Of a stretch of 64,000 nt of DNA, positions 13,801-28,800 are shown in pieces. The notes beneath the pieces were generated by a model, which did no database searches, was not told the DNA's origin, and saw nothing but the letters and a program-made list of their open reading frames with translations. The translations under genes and the position numbers were made by a program. The stretch covers positions 682,013 to 746,012 of the forward strand of contig NW_019091439.1 in the NCBI RefSeq assembly GCF_001949145.1, in the 5' to 3' direction. Source of the DNA: Acanthaster planci. Taxonomy: Eukaryota > Echinodermata > Asteroidea > Valvatida > Acanthasteridae. Position 1 is the first letter of the stretch, and each line of letters begins with the position of its first letter.

Positions 13801-16800
13801 TATGTTTTCGCCTTATTAAACACAGATTCTAGCATAAATTGCTCCTAATCTGTTTTGAAATTAAAATGAGCAGCATAATAATATTTATGCTGATGCATCA
13901 TTAATTTTTTCCTGTGTTATGGGAGGTGGAAAATCAATTTTTCTTCAGCAGAATATCTAAAATAAGTGGGCAATAAATGGATTGGCCTTATTCGGTATTA
14001 CCTCACAATTAGGCATTTGAAATGTATCCTAGTTCTTACATAAGCAAGCTCCTGGCATAAACAAGTCTCCCCCCCCAGGAAGAAATTAGGGCTCCTTTAC
14101 ATGTATTTAACATCTGTTCCAAAGCACTGTATGATTGGACTATACAGGTGCATGTATTTGGTCATCAAGATACATGAAGACAGTCCAAGGAAATGCACAG
14201 AGTGAGGGGCTTTTAATCTTTGTTCTCTGATCTATGGGGTGCATTGGGCTAATTTTGGAGGTGACAGACATCCTGTTTGTCTGGATTATTCCTACTTATT
14301 TGCCGACAATATGGAGCAATGTTGGCTTTCCACTCTTTACAGACGCAGATCCAGGAAGGGGGGGGCTCTAACACCCCAAAAAAGAAATCCCCAAAATGAA
14401 ATAAAAATCAGTCTCAATAAGAAAGATGACTTCCTGTAAGAATTGCTTTCATTTGTACAGTTACAATTTAATGCACTACCTACATATACATGTATGTTTC
14501 CACTTGTCTGCAACAGTTGGATATAAAAAAATTTAATGGGCCTGACCCCTCCCCCCTTGAAAATTCCTGGACCCTGCCCTGCTTTATAAATAAGCCATGG
14601 AGGAAAAGGTATTTGATATAATTTATTACAGAGTTAGCCCTGGGAAAAAGAGGGAAGGGGGATATTGAGGCGGCAGACATTACTCTGATCAATACCAGTA
14701 TTTATACACACAATATCACGTCGTGGGCATCATCATTTTATGAAATACATGTACATGTAGAGCGGAGATGTGTGCCTATCTGGTTTGACCTCATTGCCAA
14801 TTATCTGGAAGCAGGGTTGGACATGTGGACAACTTCCCAAAGGGGTTGATAAATTATCTGCTATTGTGTACACTTTCTTGGGTCAAAATGCAGTACTGAT
14901 AAAAAAAAGGGAACAAAACTGTCTGCACACAACAACAGGCAGGACCAGGTGATGGAAAGTACATGCATACAATGTATGTTTGACACCATATGTACGTACA
15001 TGGCAACACTGGTTATGCGTGTGGTACTAGCAAAGACCACTTCAGAAAAACCATCTGTACAGGACTGATGCTCCGAAAATATTAATTTTCAAATAAAGCC
15101 TTAAGTACCTAAATGTGGTGCACTGTAAGGTGCTACGAATCTGAATGAAATCCCATTACTGCTTTGGGTTTTGTTTTCCAGTTTTGTTCACATTTTATTA
15201 TGCTTGTTTTGTTGTCATGCCTCATCAAGATGTGCACTGAGTTCATAAGTACTGGTATATGGAAGTCACAAGTCAACAAATTGCCAAAACTCGGGTTTGA
15301 GTTGAGTAGATTTATTTTAAGAGAGTGAACATTTCTGACAGCCATTAAAAAGTCAAACTAAAAAAGAACACAAAGTTTTCAAACCAAATAATATCACAAC
15401 TTTAATACAATGTCACTGTATTTCCCCTTCTTAAAGTTTGAAATATTTGAATATGAAAATCAAAATAGCTGACGACGTGCAGTTCATGTTCGCAATTTGA
15501 CAGAATGTCAATTTTCAATGAGGGGTAATCACATTGGTATAAGATGACCACTTCAGAGCACAAAACATGCATTCAGTACTTACTTGGAGCTTGAAAGAAC
15601 AAAGGTCTCTGGCTTAATTAACTTGGCTAGTCCAACTGGAGCAAAACAAAAGAAAAGAAATTTGTACTTGAATTTGGTCAGCTAATTTTGAAAAAAATGC
15701 CCCATCGAGTGTAATGCTTTGGGTAGTTTGAAGAAACAAAAGCAAACATGAATATAACCACCGAAAAGGCAAGAATGCAATAACATGTATGCACTCGGCA
15801 CATATGATGCACACAGCAAACGTTAATATGTGTCAGTTCATAACAATATGTACATACATGAGAACATGTACATGTACCATATGGTAGAATTTCACTCTCA
15901 ATATGTTAACAAATTACACAAGAGGGAGAGTCATTTTTTACAGCTTTGGGCAGGAGGACTGGCCCAAAGTGTAGCAAGTATATTCACAAAAGGTGAATGA
16001 AATGAAGGGAGAGTCCGCTGCTGATGTAAACAGCTTAACAGAGGCTTTCTTTACTCTGAAATGGGTGCAAAATTGGAAGCAACACTGATGTTTGCATACA
16101 TGTACATAATTTGAATTGAAATCACTTGGCAGCACATTAACTTTGAGCGTAGATTTCGTAAGGCTTTTTCCAGGGTGGGGAGGGGTCAAACCATCTTTCT
16201 CCGGGGGAGAGGGAGAAACAAGCATATAATAGACCGTCGCTTGCTTGCAGACGAGTGTTTATGGAGGGGTTGTATACATCTGCACTTGGTGTAGTCAGAA
16301 CAAGAGATAGTATGTTTCTCCACAGCAACGACAATCCTTAGGAGAGAACTCAATGGACAGGGGCACAGGTTGATGTGTGCTTGCTGCGGTCTGAACAGCA
16401 CACAGGCAAACTAATCTGTGTTGGAAGGTACACTTACATGTACAGTCTTTGACTGTACACTGTGCACCAAAATTAGACGGTTCCCATCATTGATCAAGCT
16501 CATTTTTTGCAACTGAGAGGGGTACCGTACCTCTATTCAGAGTGGATAGCTGGGATTGCATTCCGTGTTCACTGAGTAATCACCTTTCCCAGTACATGTA
16601 CATGTAAATTCCAATATGTATTGTACCTTTTAGTAACCCCCGGGGCTATAATAAATTACTACAGCGAAAACTTGTAGTGTAGAGTGAAGCCTGCTGGGTG
16701 CCTCCATATGTTGGTGCACAAGGCTATGGGAAACTTCTAATTTAAGCTGTGCTTAAAACAGTATGGCTATTTGCAAATCTGCTCTGTATTCTTTAAAGAA

Positions 16801-19800
16801 AAATGCATTTACAAAGCCAATCTGTCAAAAACCGAAACATAGACGTAACTATTTCGTTTTGCTCTGTGAACCTTTTAAATATATCACACTTCTGAGAGTA
16901 AACACTCTTATGTGTTATTCACATACCCTATGCACACCCTACACAATGCTAAAACAGCAAACATTCAAAATTCATTTCATGTTACATGTATATCACAACA
17001 TGTACATGTATCTTTAACAAACACGTAAATCAATTCCAAAGGTTTGCACTTACGACGGTATCAAAGTTTCTCCATGGGGGATAATGAGGAATCAGCAATC
17101 TACATGTACATGTAGTGATTCAATACACATGTACATGTACATGTAGCTCTAGGGTAAGCCCATCACAGGCAACGACAAGAGAGTGGGAGGGACAATCACT
17201 TTGATTGGAACCTGGGACTCATGAGAACATCTTGCCTTTCAATTAACATTTGTCATGCAGAGTGACAGCACCACAATGCCCATGGACGTGCATGTGCACA
17301 CAAACGGTACATGGAAAAGGGGCCACACAGAACGACTTACATGATATGCATATTATACAGAAAGTGTACAGTATGTACATGTACTTTATGTGTCCTGGGC
17401 ATAATATGCATTCACGTATGACACACGTCATTCTACATGGCCTCCTTTTCTGTCTACCCACACCAATTGCTTCAAATGTACAGTACATGTACATAAAACT
17501 GCTGCATCTCTTGGTTCATGCGTGAGATCCATAAACTTCTGAGGGCTGCAGAGAAGAAGGCTGGTGGTGCCGATAAACTTACCAAATGCAGATACTGGGC
17601 AGTAAATACTGGTTCTTTCCAACAGAAATTAAACGCTTTTGACAATCAGAATCTTGCATAGACTAACCCAAGCCACAAACATATTCAGAAAGTACTTGCC
17701 AAGTACTTTTTAAGAATGCCTTTTCCATACTTTACTCAAAACGCATTCATGTATGCATATCCAAAGTCCCAATTTTTAATTTGGTATAATTTTCAGTTTG
17801 GCCTAATAACGTCAGTTTTGATTTTAGCATTTCAAAGGTCCCATAAAAAGACAGAGCACTGCATATATATACATTAAACGTATGTAAATTTATGTAAATG
17901 TTAACACTAAAACTGGGCTAACAATATTACCTAGCTACATCACAGCTAATACATGTATGTTTCTGGTGTAAATTACACTAATCTCAAGAGTACAGCGGTA
18001 AGTTCAATTATTCATAATCCTGTTGCATGCAGTTTGATTCCTATGAATAAGGTTAATCCCAACTCACTGGCCAAGACAAAGTACAGGAAAGTCAATGAAT
18101 TATTCATGAGTGATGCGGCGTGCATAGTTCAGTTTCTGCAGACATGAATTAAAAAATCCATATTTTAACGTGCCACTCGATAAAGCCATTGATATGTATT
18201 CTTTATTATAAATAGTTACATCACACTGTACATTTACATATCATACAGTGGCTTGTTTCTACACTGTGTCCTGAAAAAACGAAGCAGCCAAATACTGATC
18301 ATTATTAGATGTAAATGTACATGTATTGAACATGGCCTGCTTACAAACTGGGATTTTTAAAGAGGACACTCCAGAGATCAATGATGTTGTTTCTTTCACT
18401 TTCATTGCTTTTGGCTTTCCAGATATATCCTCCCCCACACTAAATATCAGCACTCAAAACAGACTTTGTTCTAGTTTTCCGAAAAGGAAGGCTATTCTGG
18501 AGTGTATAATGCTGTCAGCATCTCCTTTGGAAGAAAACTTTAAAGGTGAAACCATGTTTTTTCAGTTAGGTCACTTGATCAGCCTGGAAACTGGAAGAAA
18601 CTCAATTCTGATTGTTTGCATTTCATGAGGCCTGTCTCATTTGTTCCTGGTTTATTGCTAAAATCTCAAAAGCAGCCAAGAGCTCAATTGCAGAGATCTT
18701 TACAAGCATGCATTAAAAATAACAGATAAAGTAGGACATGAAATGCAGAGGAGATACAATAAAGAATCTCAAACGATAATAAAAATGTGGAATTAAGTTA
18801 AGACAAACAAGCAAAATGTTAATACATGTATCACTCGTGTTATTCAGCAATTGAATGGGAGAAGGCATGGCACCTTTCTTAGACAGTTCTACAGAAGGAT
18901 GCAGAGTATTGCTCTGATTTTCATAGTCGAAACAGCGGGGGGAAATGCTTCAACTCAGAATTAGGTACGGACTTTGCAAACAATTACCAAAAGCAAATAC
19001 GATGAAATGAAAGCATCGTCAAACCAGGAATGCACTCTCTTCAAAAATTTATGCAATTTATAAATACATCAAATTGATACATTATGTTTAAACGAAGGGT
19101 TTGAAGTTTACAAATTTAAATGTTTCAATGAAACAAAGTTCAGTAAATATTTGAAGAGAAACATTTCAATGGAACTCAATTTTTTCCAGGTTCAACATTT
19201 GATTGACATGATTGATCTAAGGTTCTTTTTTACAGAGTCTAAATAAATGTATTCCTCTCATTTTCTTCAGCATCAATCTACTTTGGGGGGGAGGGACTGA
19301 ATTTTTAAGCAAGAAAAATTGCTTACTGTCAGAGCCCCCTAACACTGATCTACACTTATCAATTGGGCCGATCATGAGGGCTGTCGGTGAACTACAGAAG
19401 GTGTGTGTACATGTCTACGTGTATACACCGAGTTATGTACATGTGCATGTATATGTACATGTAGGTGGTGGTGGCCTCTGTAAAGTGTTGGCAAACTATT
19501 TAAACATTTAAACAGCAGGGGAAAGTTGTTCAGATTGTTTATCAAATGAAATGTAGAATCCCACCCGATGTGGGGGGGCACTGTACACTATCTACACTGT
19601 GTACTACCGAAACAAAAATAAATGCACACGTAGAGCAAAATAATACGGTGACACAACCAACTTAGAATCAAAGTACAGTACAGCTCATGTATGTTCAAAT
19701 TTCTTGAAATCTGAAGACTTTCCTTAGAGGGGAATTAGAAAACTGGCTGGCTTTTTAATTCGAAGGGAAACATTTGAAGATGTTTCAACTTTAGCGTTCA

Positions 19801-22800
19801 ACTCACAGATGTCTACCCATTAAACGTGCAAGGTTGTGAAATTGTCTAAAACATGTCGCATACTTTTCATGTTGCCATGATCGTAAAATTAAACCTAGTG
19901 AAACAAGACGGCGCCATAAACATTGCGATTCTGAACAGCATAGTATACTATGCACATCAGCATGGCTGTGACTACTAAGCATTTTAACACTGCAGATGAG
20001 ATGAGAAATTAGTGTGTGCAATTGTTCTACGCAGTAAAACATCATGAAAGCTTTGCATGGGGATTGGCATTCACGGACACCCAAACACAGGAGTGACGGT
20101 GGAGCATTTGAGATCTGAGTCACATATAGGCCTACATGCAGTCCAGAGCACAGGCAAGAAGAGAAGGTCATGAATCTGCAGTGAGCTAGTTTGGTACATG
20201 TATTCCAAAGCGCATACCTAAAGTGAAGCGCGTTCAAGATCATTCGGATGCACACGCAAGGTTTACCCTAATATCAGCATGGCCCTACGCAGATTCGCAC
20301 GTGCGCTTTGTTGCCAAATGACCCTGCAAAGTAAGTCAATTCATTTGTGGGTACAGTCCACTAATTCAAGCTCCATTGAAAATAGTGTAAGACCAGCACT
20401 GTTCAGGGCCCAATAACATGCATACCAATTTTCATCCTTGAGATTTCTGAAACACAAATGAATTATTGTCTGGTCCCTAATCTTTCAATTATTCCCACAA
20501 AACAAAATCACCCCCGGAAAGTGATTTTTCCCAAGTCCGATTGCAGCCATTTTTTAAGTGGCAACCCTCAACTTTCTCGGGCACTGAGGACCATTTTTCA
20601 ACCATAGTTTTTAGCCACTCTCCTCTCATATGAAAGCTCAAAGACCAAGGGAGTTGATCCTGGCAACGATTTACACAGTCTCACCATTTTGGGGGCCAAA
20701 AAAACTCCTTTTTCAAAAGATACTGTGGGGGCACTTTAATGCTAATGAGCTGGCAGGAAATTGTGCACCCTCGTGAAAAAGGAGGTTTTTCTTGAAGGAC
20801 AGCTGCTAGTGTGGAGGAAAGTGCTTCTGGGTGCCAGATCGGATATCTATTGCAACCAGGATTGGACAAGTACATGTACGTGGAAGTTGTACATACATGT
20901 ACATGTATGTACTAGTAGATGGGCTTTAAGCAGTTTGTGGCCATTTACCTGAGGCTTATGCATCCAAGGAAAAGAGGATTTTTGCAGTTAAACTGAGGCA
21001 AATGTGTGAAGTCAAAAATCTCACTAATAAACACTACTACATGTATTTCTCATTAATAACCTGTAATTACTTGTGACAAATACATGCTATTTGAGACTTA
21101 CTTGACGGTAATTAGGCTTAGTTTTAGAGAATCCTGCAGGAGTGAGGTTTATTTTTGCCTTGCAATGGTTTTAATTTCTGTATTTTGTATTTCGGTTTTG
21201 TTGTATTCACTGTAATTAACATTTTTCACATAGATTTCCTGCACGTGTACACGTATTTGGTTGCCCGGAACTGGGACAAAAGATTTGGGCCTTATAACAA
21301 AAGACCGTATTTGGTTGCCCGGAACTGGGACAAAAGATTTGGGCCTTATAACAAAAGACCGTGCTTAGCACAAAAGACTGAGCTGCTGGGCATTACCAAC
21401 ATTTTTTCGCTCTCAATAGTGGAGATAATACAGCCTTGTTTTGAAACAGTATACAACAGTTTGAGGCATTTAGAACGAGCGGATTACCACCGGGGACAAA
21501 AGCTCTCCACCACCGCAGCGCTGAGCCACACAGCACCGCTGCATGCTAATCTGGCCCCTATTGAAAAGAGGTCAACAGTGCACGTATCGGGAACAAAAGA
21601 ATCTTACGTAACACAGCACAATCTGGGCTCTTTTTCCAAGGTTGCAGGCCTGGCTGAAATATTCAGGAGTCAATTAATTTTACCTGTCAGCTTTAGAGTA
21701 GTCCCAAAGAGTCCTTCATGTGGGTATAAACGGCCATTAAATGAAATGAGGAATTTTTGACGAATTTTGAAAACGGAAAATCTTGAAAAGGACCCGGCAT
21801 CTTGTCTTGCTCAAGAAAAATCCAACCGGCAGCAAGTGGTTAAAATTAATGAAAAGCTGTGGCCCCTTGCATGATGTGGCAGCTTGTAAGCTTTGCATTT
21901 TTGTTTCCATTTTTTTTATTGTTAACTGTTTCATTTTCTTGTTCTATTTCAACTGATTTCTTATTGGGGTGAGGGGGAAGTTGGGAGGAGGGAGACTTTG
22001 ATCAATGTATATTGTAGCTGACACAGTACAGCTGACGTTGTACAGTTTTAGTACAGTTTTAGTCTGGTTCCCACATCAAAAGGTCCCAACTATTTTTGAG
22101 TCACATGGGCATGCACCTTAAAACAGAGGGAAGTGACTTTGACAATATGTTCTACTCCATTTTCAAGGATGCTGGCTACCATTTAAATGTCTCAAAAGTT
22201 ACAAATTACAATTAGGATGGCACCAGACTGTTTACAATTGTCACATGTTCAAGCCTCCCTTTCAATATTTTTCTAAACTCTGGCTCAAAACACCTACGTA
22301 CATTTTTGAATGTTTAATCACAAATTTGAAATTATTCATCAGAGCAGACATGTTAGTGCTTTGTCATGAATTCTATTTTACTGCTTTCATTTCTACTTTC
22401 AACATTCAAAACTTGAGAGTTAACCACTACCTGCCGGGGACTCCGAAATCGGAGCCGTATGGTTTATATGCGTGGTCGGGGTCTCCGAACTAGGACAAAG
22501 GAAACAGGGCCCTGTAACAAAAGACCGAAAGACTGAAATCGGAGCCCTATGGTTTATATGCGTGGCCGGGGTCTCCGAACTCGGACAAAGGAAACAGGGC
22601 CCTGTAACAAAAGACCCTACTCCGAACAAAAGACCAGGCTGCTGGGCATTAACGGCATTTTTCACTCTCAAAAGTGGTGATAATCCAGCGTTGTTTTGAA
22701 ACCGTATACCGGGTTTGGGGCATTGAGAGCGAGCGGATTACCACCAGGGACAAAGGCGCTCCACCACCGCAGTGATGAGCCATGCAGTACTGCTGAACGC

Positions 22801-25800
22801 TAATCTGGCCCCTATTGAAAAGAGGTGAGCAGTGCACTGAGCCAGGTTCGNNNNNNNNNNNNNNNNNNNNNNNNNNNNNNNNNNNNNNNNNNNNNNNNNN
22901 NNNNNNNNNNNNNNNNNNNNNNNNNNNNNNNNNNNNNNNNNNNNNNNNNNNNNNNNNNNNNNNNNNNNNNNNNNNNNNNNNNNNNNNNNNNNNNNNNNNN
23001 NNNNNNNNNNNNNNNNNNNNNNNNNNNNNNNNNNNNNNNNNNNNNNNNNNNNNNNNNNNNNNNNNNNNTGCACCAGCATGAAGTGGTTAACCTCACTTTC
23101 AATTTCAATATGGCCGACCCATGAATAAAGTCTATAACATCTACATGTATCTGGTGTGCCTTTATAATCTGACGTTATCTTCTCTCTTTTTTTCTCCTTT
23201 CCCTGTTTGTTTAATCACAGTTAAATGTGTTTGTCTGCCTAACTACATGTTCAGCCATTTATACATGTACAATGTACATGTAGCTTACAGACATTGTACT
23301 TAGATACTGGAAAACTGGTATTGTCTGACGTATCCGCATGTTGTCTGGCTGATTTTAACTGGTCTAGCATTCAACACACTGGGGGGGTATCAAGGATTAT
23401 TATCACGGCTGACCTCCTTTCGCAATGTGCAGAACTCCCATAGCTTGAAGGTTGAATTTCTGTCTGGTCATCAGTTGCACACATTTTGTTGTGATAAACA
23501 AGCACTTCAAAACTTGAACAGCTGCATGTGCAGTGGTACACAAAATTTGGGGATACCAGAAACCCCTTCATGTACATGTTATACGGCATTTGGACAGGGT
23601 CTACATTTTGTGACATGCATGTACAGTGCATTTACTTGACACACTTTGACTGAGAAATTGTACATGTATGGTACATCAGACCTCCTAACATTGGCTATCA
23701 AAAATTCAGCATCCTTCTCCCCAAAATTCAGAAGTTTTTATGAAAATTCAGAGTATTGTACGCAACATGAGTTAACGGCTGATACAATTATTCCGGAAAT
23801 TTGCACCACCGCAATACGTTCATGAGGTGCAACTGTACGTAATGTCATGGGAATACATTGTATTGAACATGCGACCATATATTCAAAATGGACACTGACT
23901 GTTCATATGTTCAATGACAACACATCTGGGCACTGGTGTCAGAATCCATCAAGTCAGCTTACCATGAACAAGGAGAAATCAGTACTGTGTCGTGCAAGAG
24001 TCAAGTCCGCATCAATGATGATGGACAGAAGCGCACATACATGTACATGTACTCACTGATTCCATAAAATTTTGATTGCCACAAGAGTTTGCACTGTACG
24101 TGTACATCACCTTAAATGGTCCACGATAATTTTTCATTTCCTAATTGTGTTGATTCACCGCGACGTTTGGCGCAAAATTCAGAGACAAATTCACAGCAGA
24201 TTTAACAGCAGTGCTTAGTCTTGGCTCCAAAATGTTCGCAACTGTCATTCCTAGCAAAACCGGGTGCCGCACGATGCATACATTGTTAGTTACAATGTAG
24301 CTTGTTGAAAGAGGGTGTTTACCTCTGTGAACGATTTCGGTATCACGTCCATGATCACGTCCATCTCGCGGCAGGTACATGTATGTGCAAAAGGGGGCAC
24401 TGCCAAGGTCGTTGCACGTGCAACGTGAACTGCACTGACTGTCTGGATAAGCCCGATACGTCGAATTACGATACATGCACATGATTACATGGTCAGTTTC
24501 CGGTTATACATAGGCCTGTCAAAACTGCGATTTGGCAGAAGTTTTAGGGGCAAAATCGGAATGGTGGGAACACAGTGGAACAGTGGAAATTTTCCGCCCA
24601 AATTGGGAGGGTTGGGAGGTCTGATGCACTCAGAACGTTTTATTTCATGTGAAACCAATTTGGGACATACCTGAAATGGGAATGTTGAATCTTCGTGTGT
24701 TTTCCTGCAGGAAAGAAATGGACAGTGTACTCACTATATGTTGTAAAACTTCATGAACAATAACAAAATATACATGTATCAATGACAAATACTTCAAGGT
24801 ATGGCTTTTCAAATCATGTAAAATTTAGAAAATGTATCAAGAACCTACATGTATACCCCTGTATACCAAAATTTGTCTCATTTGATGGGACAGATTTGAA
24901 ACTACCAGTGGTCCTAAATGATTTTATGCAATGTGTAATATTCTAGGTATATGTATTTTTAGGTCATACTGTAATTGCACAAGAAAGATCGCCCTGTTGC
25001 TGTAAAAGGGCCACATCACCAGCTTCCCTAATTCTAGCTGTTCCAATTTCACAGTGACAAGCATTTTAAGTCAAGCATATACTAGTCACAAAGCAAACCT
25101 CTTGTACATGCTCTTTTGATGTCTTATTTTGTTACATGTACATGTACACGTACATGTACATGTATGGCAACTTTTTATGGCTTGGGACTTGTTAGAGGAT
25201 TTCTGACACAAACTTTTCCATAACGCAAATTTTTAGCAACTTCATATGCAAAACTGCATGTATTTTGACATCCCTTTGGAGTTAAGCCCAGGTGAGCTTC
25301 TTTAAACATCTAAGTTTGTTCATGCTTTTCTGGAAAACAGGGGGTGCTGTTTCTGTAATGTTAATCAAGGAGGACAGTTTGCAGGTTTGTCTGCACAAAC
25401 AGTGAATCCTAAATTGACTCAGTGAAAACCTATGGAAGAAAGTGTTACTCGTTGGCTTACTGCTGCAACGAATCAACAAAGAAAGAGAAATAATTCAGCA
25501 AAAATAAGGGTAATTGAAACACAAAGGTCTAGTCTCAGGGAATAGAACAACAAAAAAATTGTACAGTATCTAGACCCTTTAATGTTGTTGAGAGATTCTC
25601 ACCTTGAGTAACTGTTGCAATTGTTGTAACACTGGATGAACCTCCTCCTTAAGTAACCACTGAAACTCATCCTCCTGTAGGAAAAACCATGACGAATGAC
25701 AAACATCACACCGACAGAACTTAAAAGACCGTACAGGTCAAGTGTGTGAATGAGAGGGCTAGTGCTTTAGAGCAATACATGAGAGAGGGGGGGTGTTGAT

Positions 25801-28800
25801 ACCTTGAGTGTCGGTGGCAGGGCTTCCAACACAGTGCGTACACTGGCAGAGTGCTTATTTTGTTTTTAACTGATTATCATCAAATGAAAACATTTTCTCA
25901 TATTTTGATCCACGAAGACCAGCTTTCATACACTGAAATTGTAATAACAACTGTTCTTGTTATCTCCAATGACTCAGACTGTTCTAATACCATCGCAATT
26001 GGTATGATAAGTCTAAGAAAAAAGTGGAGTGCCAAGGGGGGGGGGTTGGAAGCACCGTGTATAATGCCATACAAACAGGGGAATGGGAAATCAAAAGTTG
26101 GCATTTCATACATGCACATACATGTATGTACATGGGCATACTTCAAGGACAGCTGACTGGTTGAAGTGAGCCACTGCCGGCAGACGTGGATTTCCTTTTT
26201 ATTGCTCATTCACACAAAATCCCATAGAGGCCGACCCATGTGCTGACTTGAATGCTGTAGATGGCCTGATGTAACAAGTACATGTGCCATTCCATGACAG
26301 GGCATCAGAGCATTGCCAAATTTTAGGTAAAGGTTAGAGACATCATACTCTAATGAGTTAATGTTTGTTGGGGTTGGACTGTATCTTATTATGTCAGTTG
26401 GTTGCTGTATCTCGCCTTTTTTCAAAAGTCAAAATTACAACTAAAACAATACCCTCCGCAAGTACCCCCCCCCAAGTTTTGTTTTGATACTACCAAGAAT
26501 GATTATCTGCTTCTTAGATACATGTACATGTACTTATTAAACTGTTTGTGAAAATTGTTTTCAGAAAATTTCAGAAGTTTGATTTACTGAACAAACAATA
26601 AATGAAAAAAAAGGCAGAATTCATGAATTTCCAAAAACAACATAATTATGCAGGCTGAGACATATTTATTAACTCAAGAAAATGCACACAAATACGCAGG
26701 AAAATTCCATACATGGACAATACTCATTTTTTTTCTGCAATCATACGAGAAAGCAATAAGAAGCCAAATTAAGCTGGGAGAATGTCGAGGCAATTACTTT
26801 TAATTGAAAAACACTCAGAAATTTGTTGATCAGTCTCATAGTGTTTGTGCACAGAGTGTCAAGTGATTGTTAGGGTGTGGAACTTTTCTGTCATGGAGAG
26901 CGATCCACATCCGGCCATTTTTAAAGCTTTTTACCAACTGCAGATTGTTTGTTTTGAGTTTGCATAAATTAATAAAATTGCCTGCAGGAAAATCATTCAT
27001 CATCTAATATCCACAGCATTGGCACTGCAAACCGCATGGAAACTGTCTATTAGCAGGGTTGTAGCTAGGAATCTTTTAGTGCTGGATGTTTTTGACAATT
27101 TCTAAATAAAAAACAAATTACAGTGCATTTTCTCTCAACACTAGAAAATTACAATAATGTGGTATACATGTACATTGTATTTGTAATTTGTGCTGGCAGG
27201 CAAGCTTCATTTACGTGCCCGCGGGTAAATGTTGAGTGGTGGCTGGCACCGGCCAGCACCAGCCTGCGTACCTACAACCCTGAATAGTATAAAATGCAGG
27301 GATGGGATCTGGAATCTTCTACATACATGTACCGGTATCAAACTTGGCCAGTTATCCAAGACCATATTAAACAGTATCGCCATCATGACAAATGACTCTG
27401 TCAGTTCTCGCATATGGTACATGTACTTGTATGTACATGTAAATCTTCTAAGCAAAGCTTAAACTTTTAATTTTTAATGTACATGTATGTACAGTATATA
27501 TGGCAAAAAAATTGGCCATTGTTTAATGGCAGTACCGTACCACATTCCAAAACAGCAGTAAACGTTGTGTGCATACATGTACGTGACCGGAACACTTTGT
27601 ACAGGTACTGGTAAATGTACATGTAGGTTCACAGTGTGAAAGCAAAATAGACATGTTCACACACATGGCCAGCTGCATTAGAGTCTGGGCACATGTCATG
27701 CATGTGTACTGCTCTGGAAAACTGCTAATTCCACGCGGTTGTTATCTGAACGTGGATCATTGACATGCATGTACATGTATTAATGACCATGGCAGCAGAC
27801 ACATTGTACCTCGCTTTGTGCACAGTCCGTCTCAGGCTCAGCGTTTCATGTTTTTGGATGCCTTATGACATTCAGCCCTAGGTTTTAACACCCTCACAGA
27901 CTGGTACCGGTATGTACATACTGCAGCAAACTCAGCTTAATTTTGCTCAGTTTGGAAAAACAAAAAGTACATGTATATGTAGGGCCTAGGCGTACTGGCA
28001 GTGTTTTGGTTAGAAAAATCAGGTAGAGAAGGAATTTACCAATATATAAACAAAACTGATATGGGCAATGTTAACGGTAGGCCTAATTAAAAAAATTTCA
28101 ATTTTTTTAATGGAAAAAGTGCCATATACAGACATCACTTGACATCCTGTACAAAAAACCCTGTCATAGCTGGAACTAGTATAATGTTAACAATTATAAG
28201 TAAACACTTTGATATCTTCCCTGCCAAATTTGATTTCAAGGCATGTTATCACTTTTTAATGGCTGAGATATGTAAATCACTACAGGGAGAAAATGGAAAG
28301 AGCTCCATATACATGTACATGTATGGACAGTATCAATTTTCCCTTAAAATGTGACAACTGCCATGAGAAAGTAATAACATGTCCTCAGTGTGGAATTTAC
28401 AATGTAGCTAAGAAAATTCTGAAGCATTTACTAAGAAGTGGGGAGTCGGGTTGGCAAGGTACATGTAGTTCTTTCCTCTCCTTCCACCTCTGTGGTCCCG
28501 GGTTCGATTCCCGGCCCGGTCCACATGTGGGTTGGGCATGTTGGGTTTTCAGTCCCTACATGTACCTGACTTCGTGGATTTTACCCAGACTATTCCTCTG
28601 GGGTTTTCCTCCCACCTCTAAAAATGCAACTGCTTCTTATTGTCTCCTCTTTACTGATGTTGGTGAATGTGGGTCGTTTGGCGGCTGCCCGAGGCACCCT
28701 TGTGGGTGCAGTGTCCCAATTCAAGGAAAATTCTCCGCCAGGCCGAAGCGCACAAAAAGTACCCCTACAGATTCTTGTGAAAAGAGGGGTCCGTTTGGGC

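Noticed and set aside
21155-21760. 201-residue open frame
   Set aside because: It crosses the 55-bp tandem duplication and the repeat body shared with 22.4 kb, so the frame is a by-product of a non-coding repeat.
28446-28520. Possible functional tRNA gene
   Set aside because: Only the T-arm/B box is good. There is no acceptor stem pairing, D-arm or anticodon arm in the right spacing.
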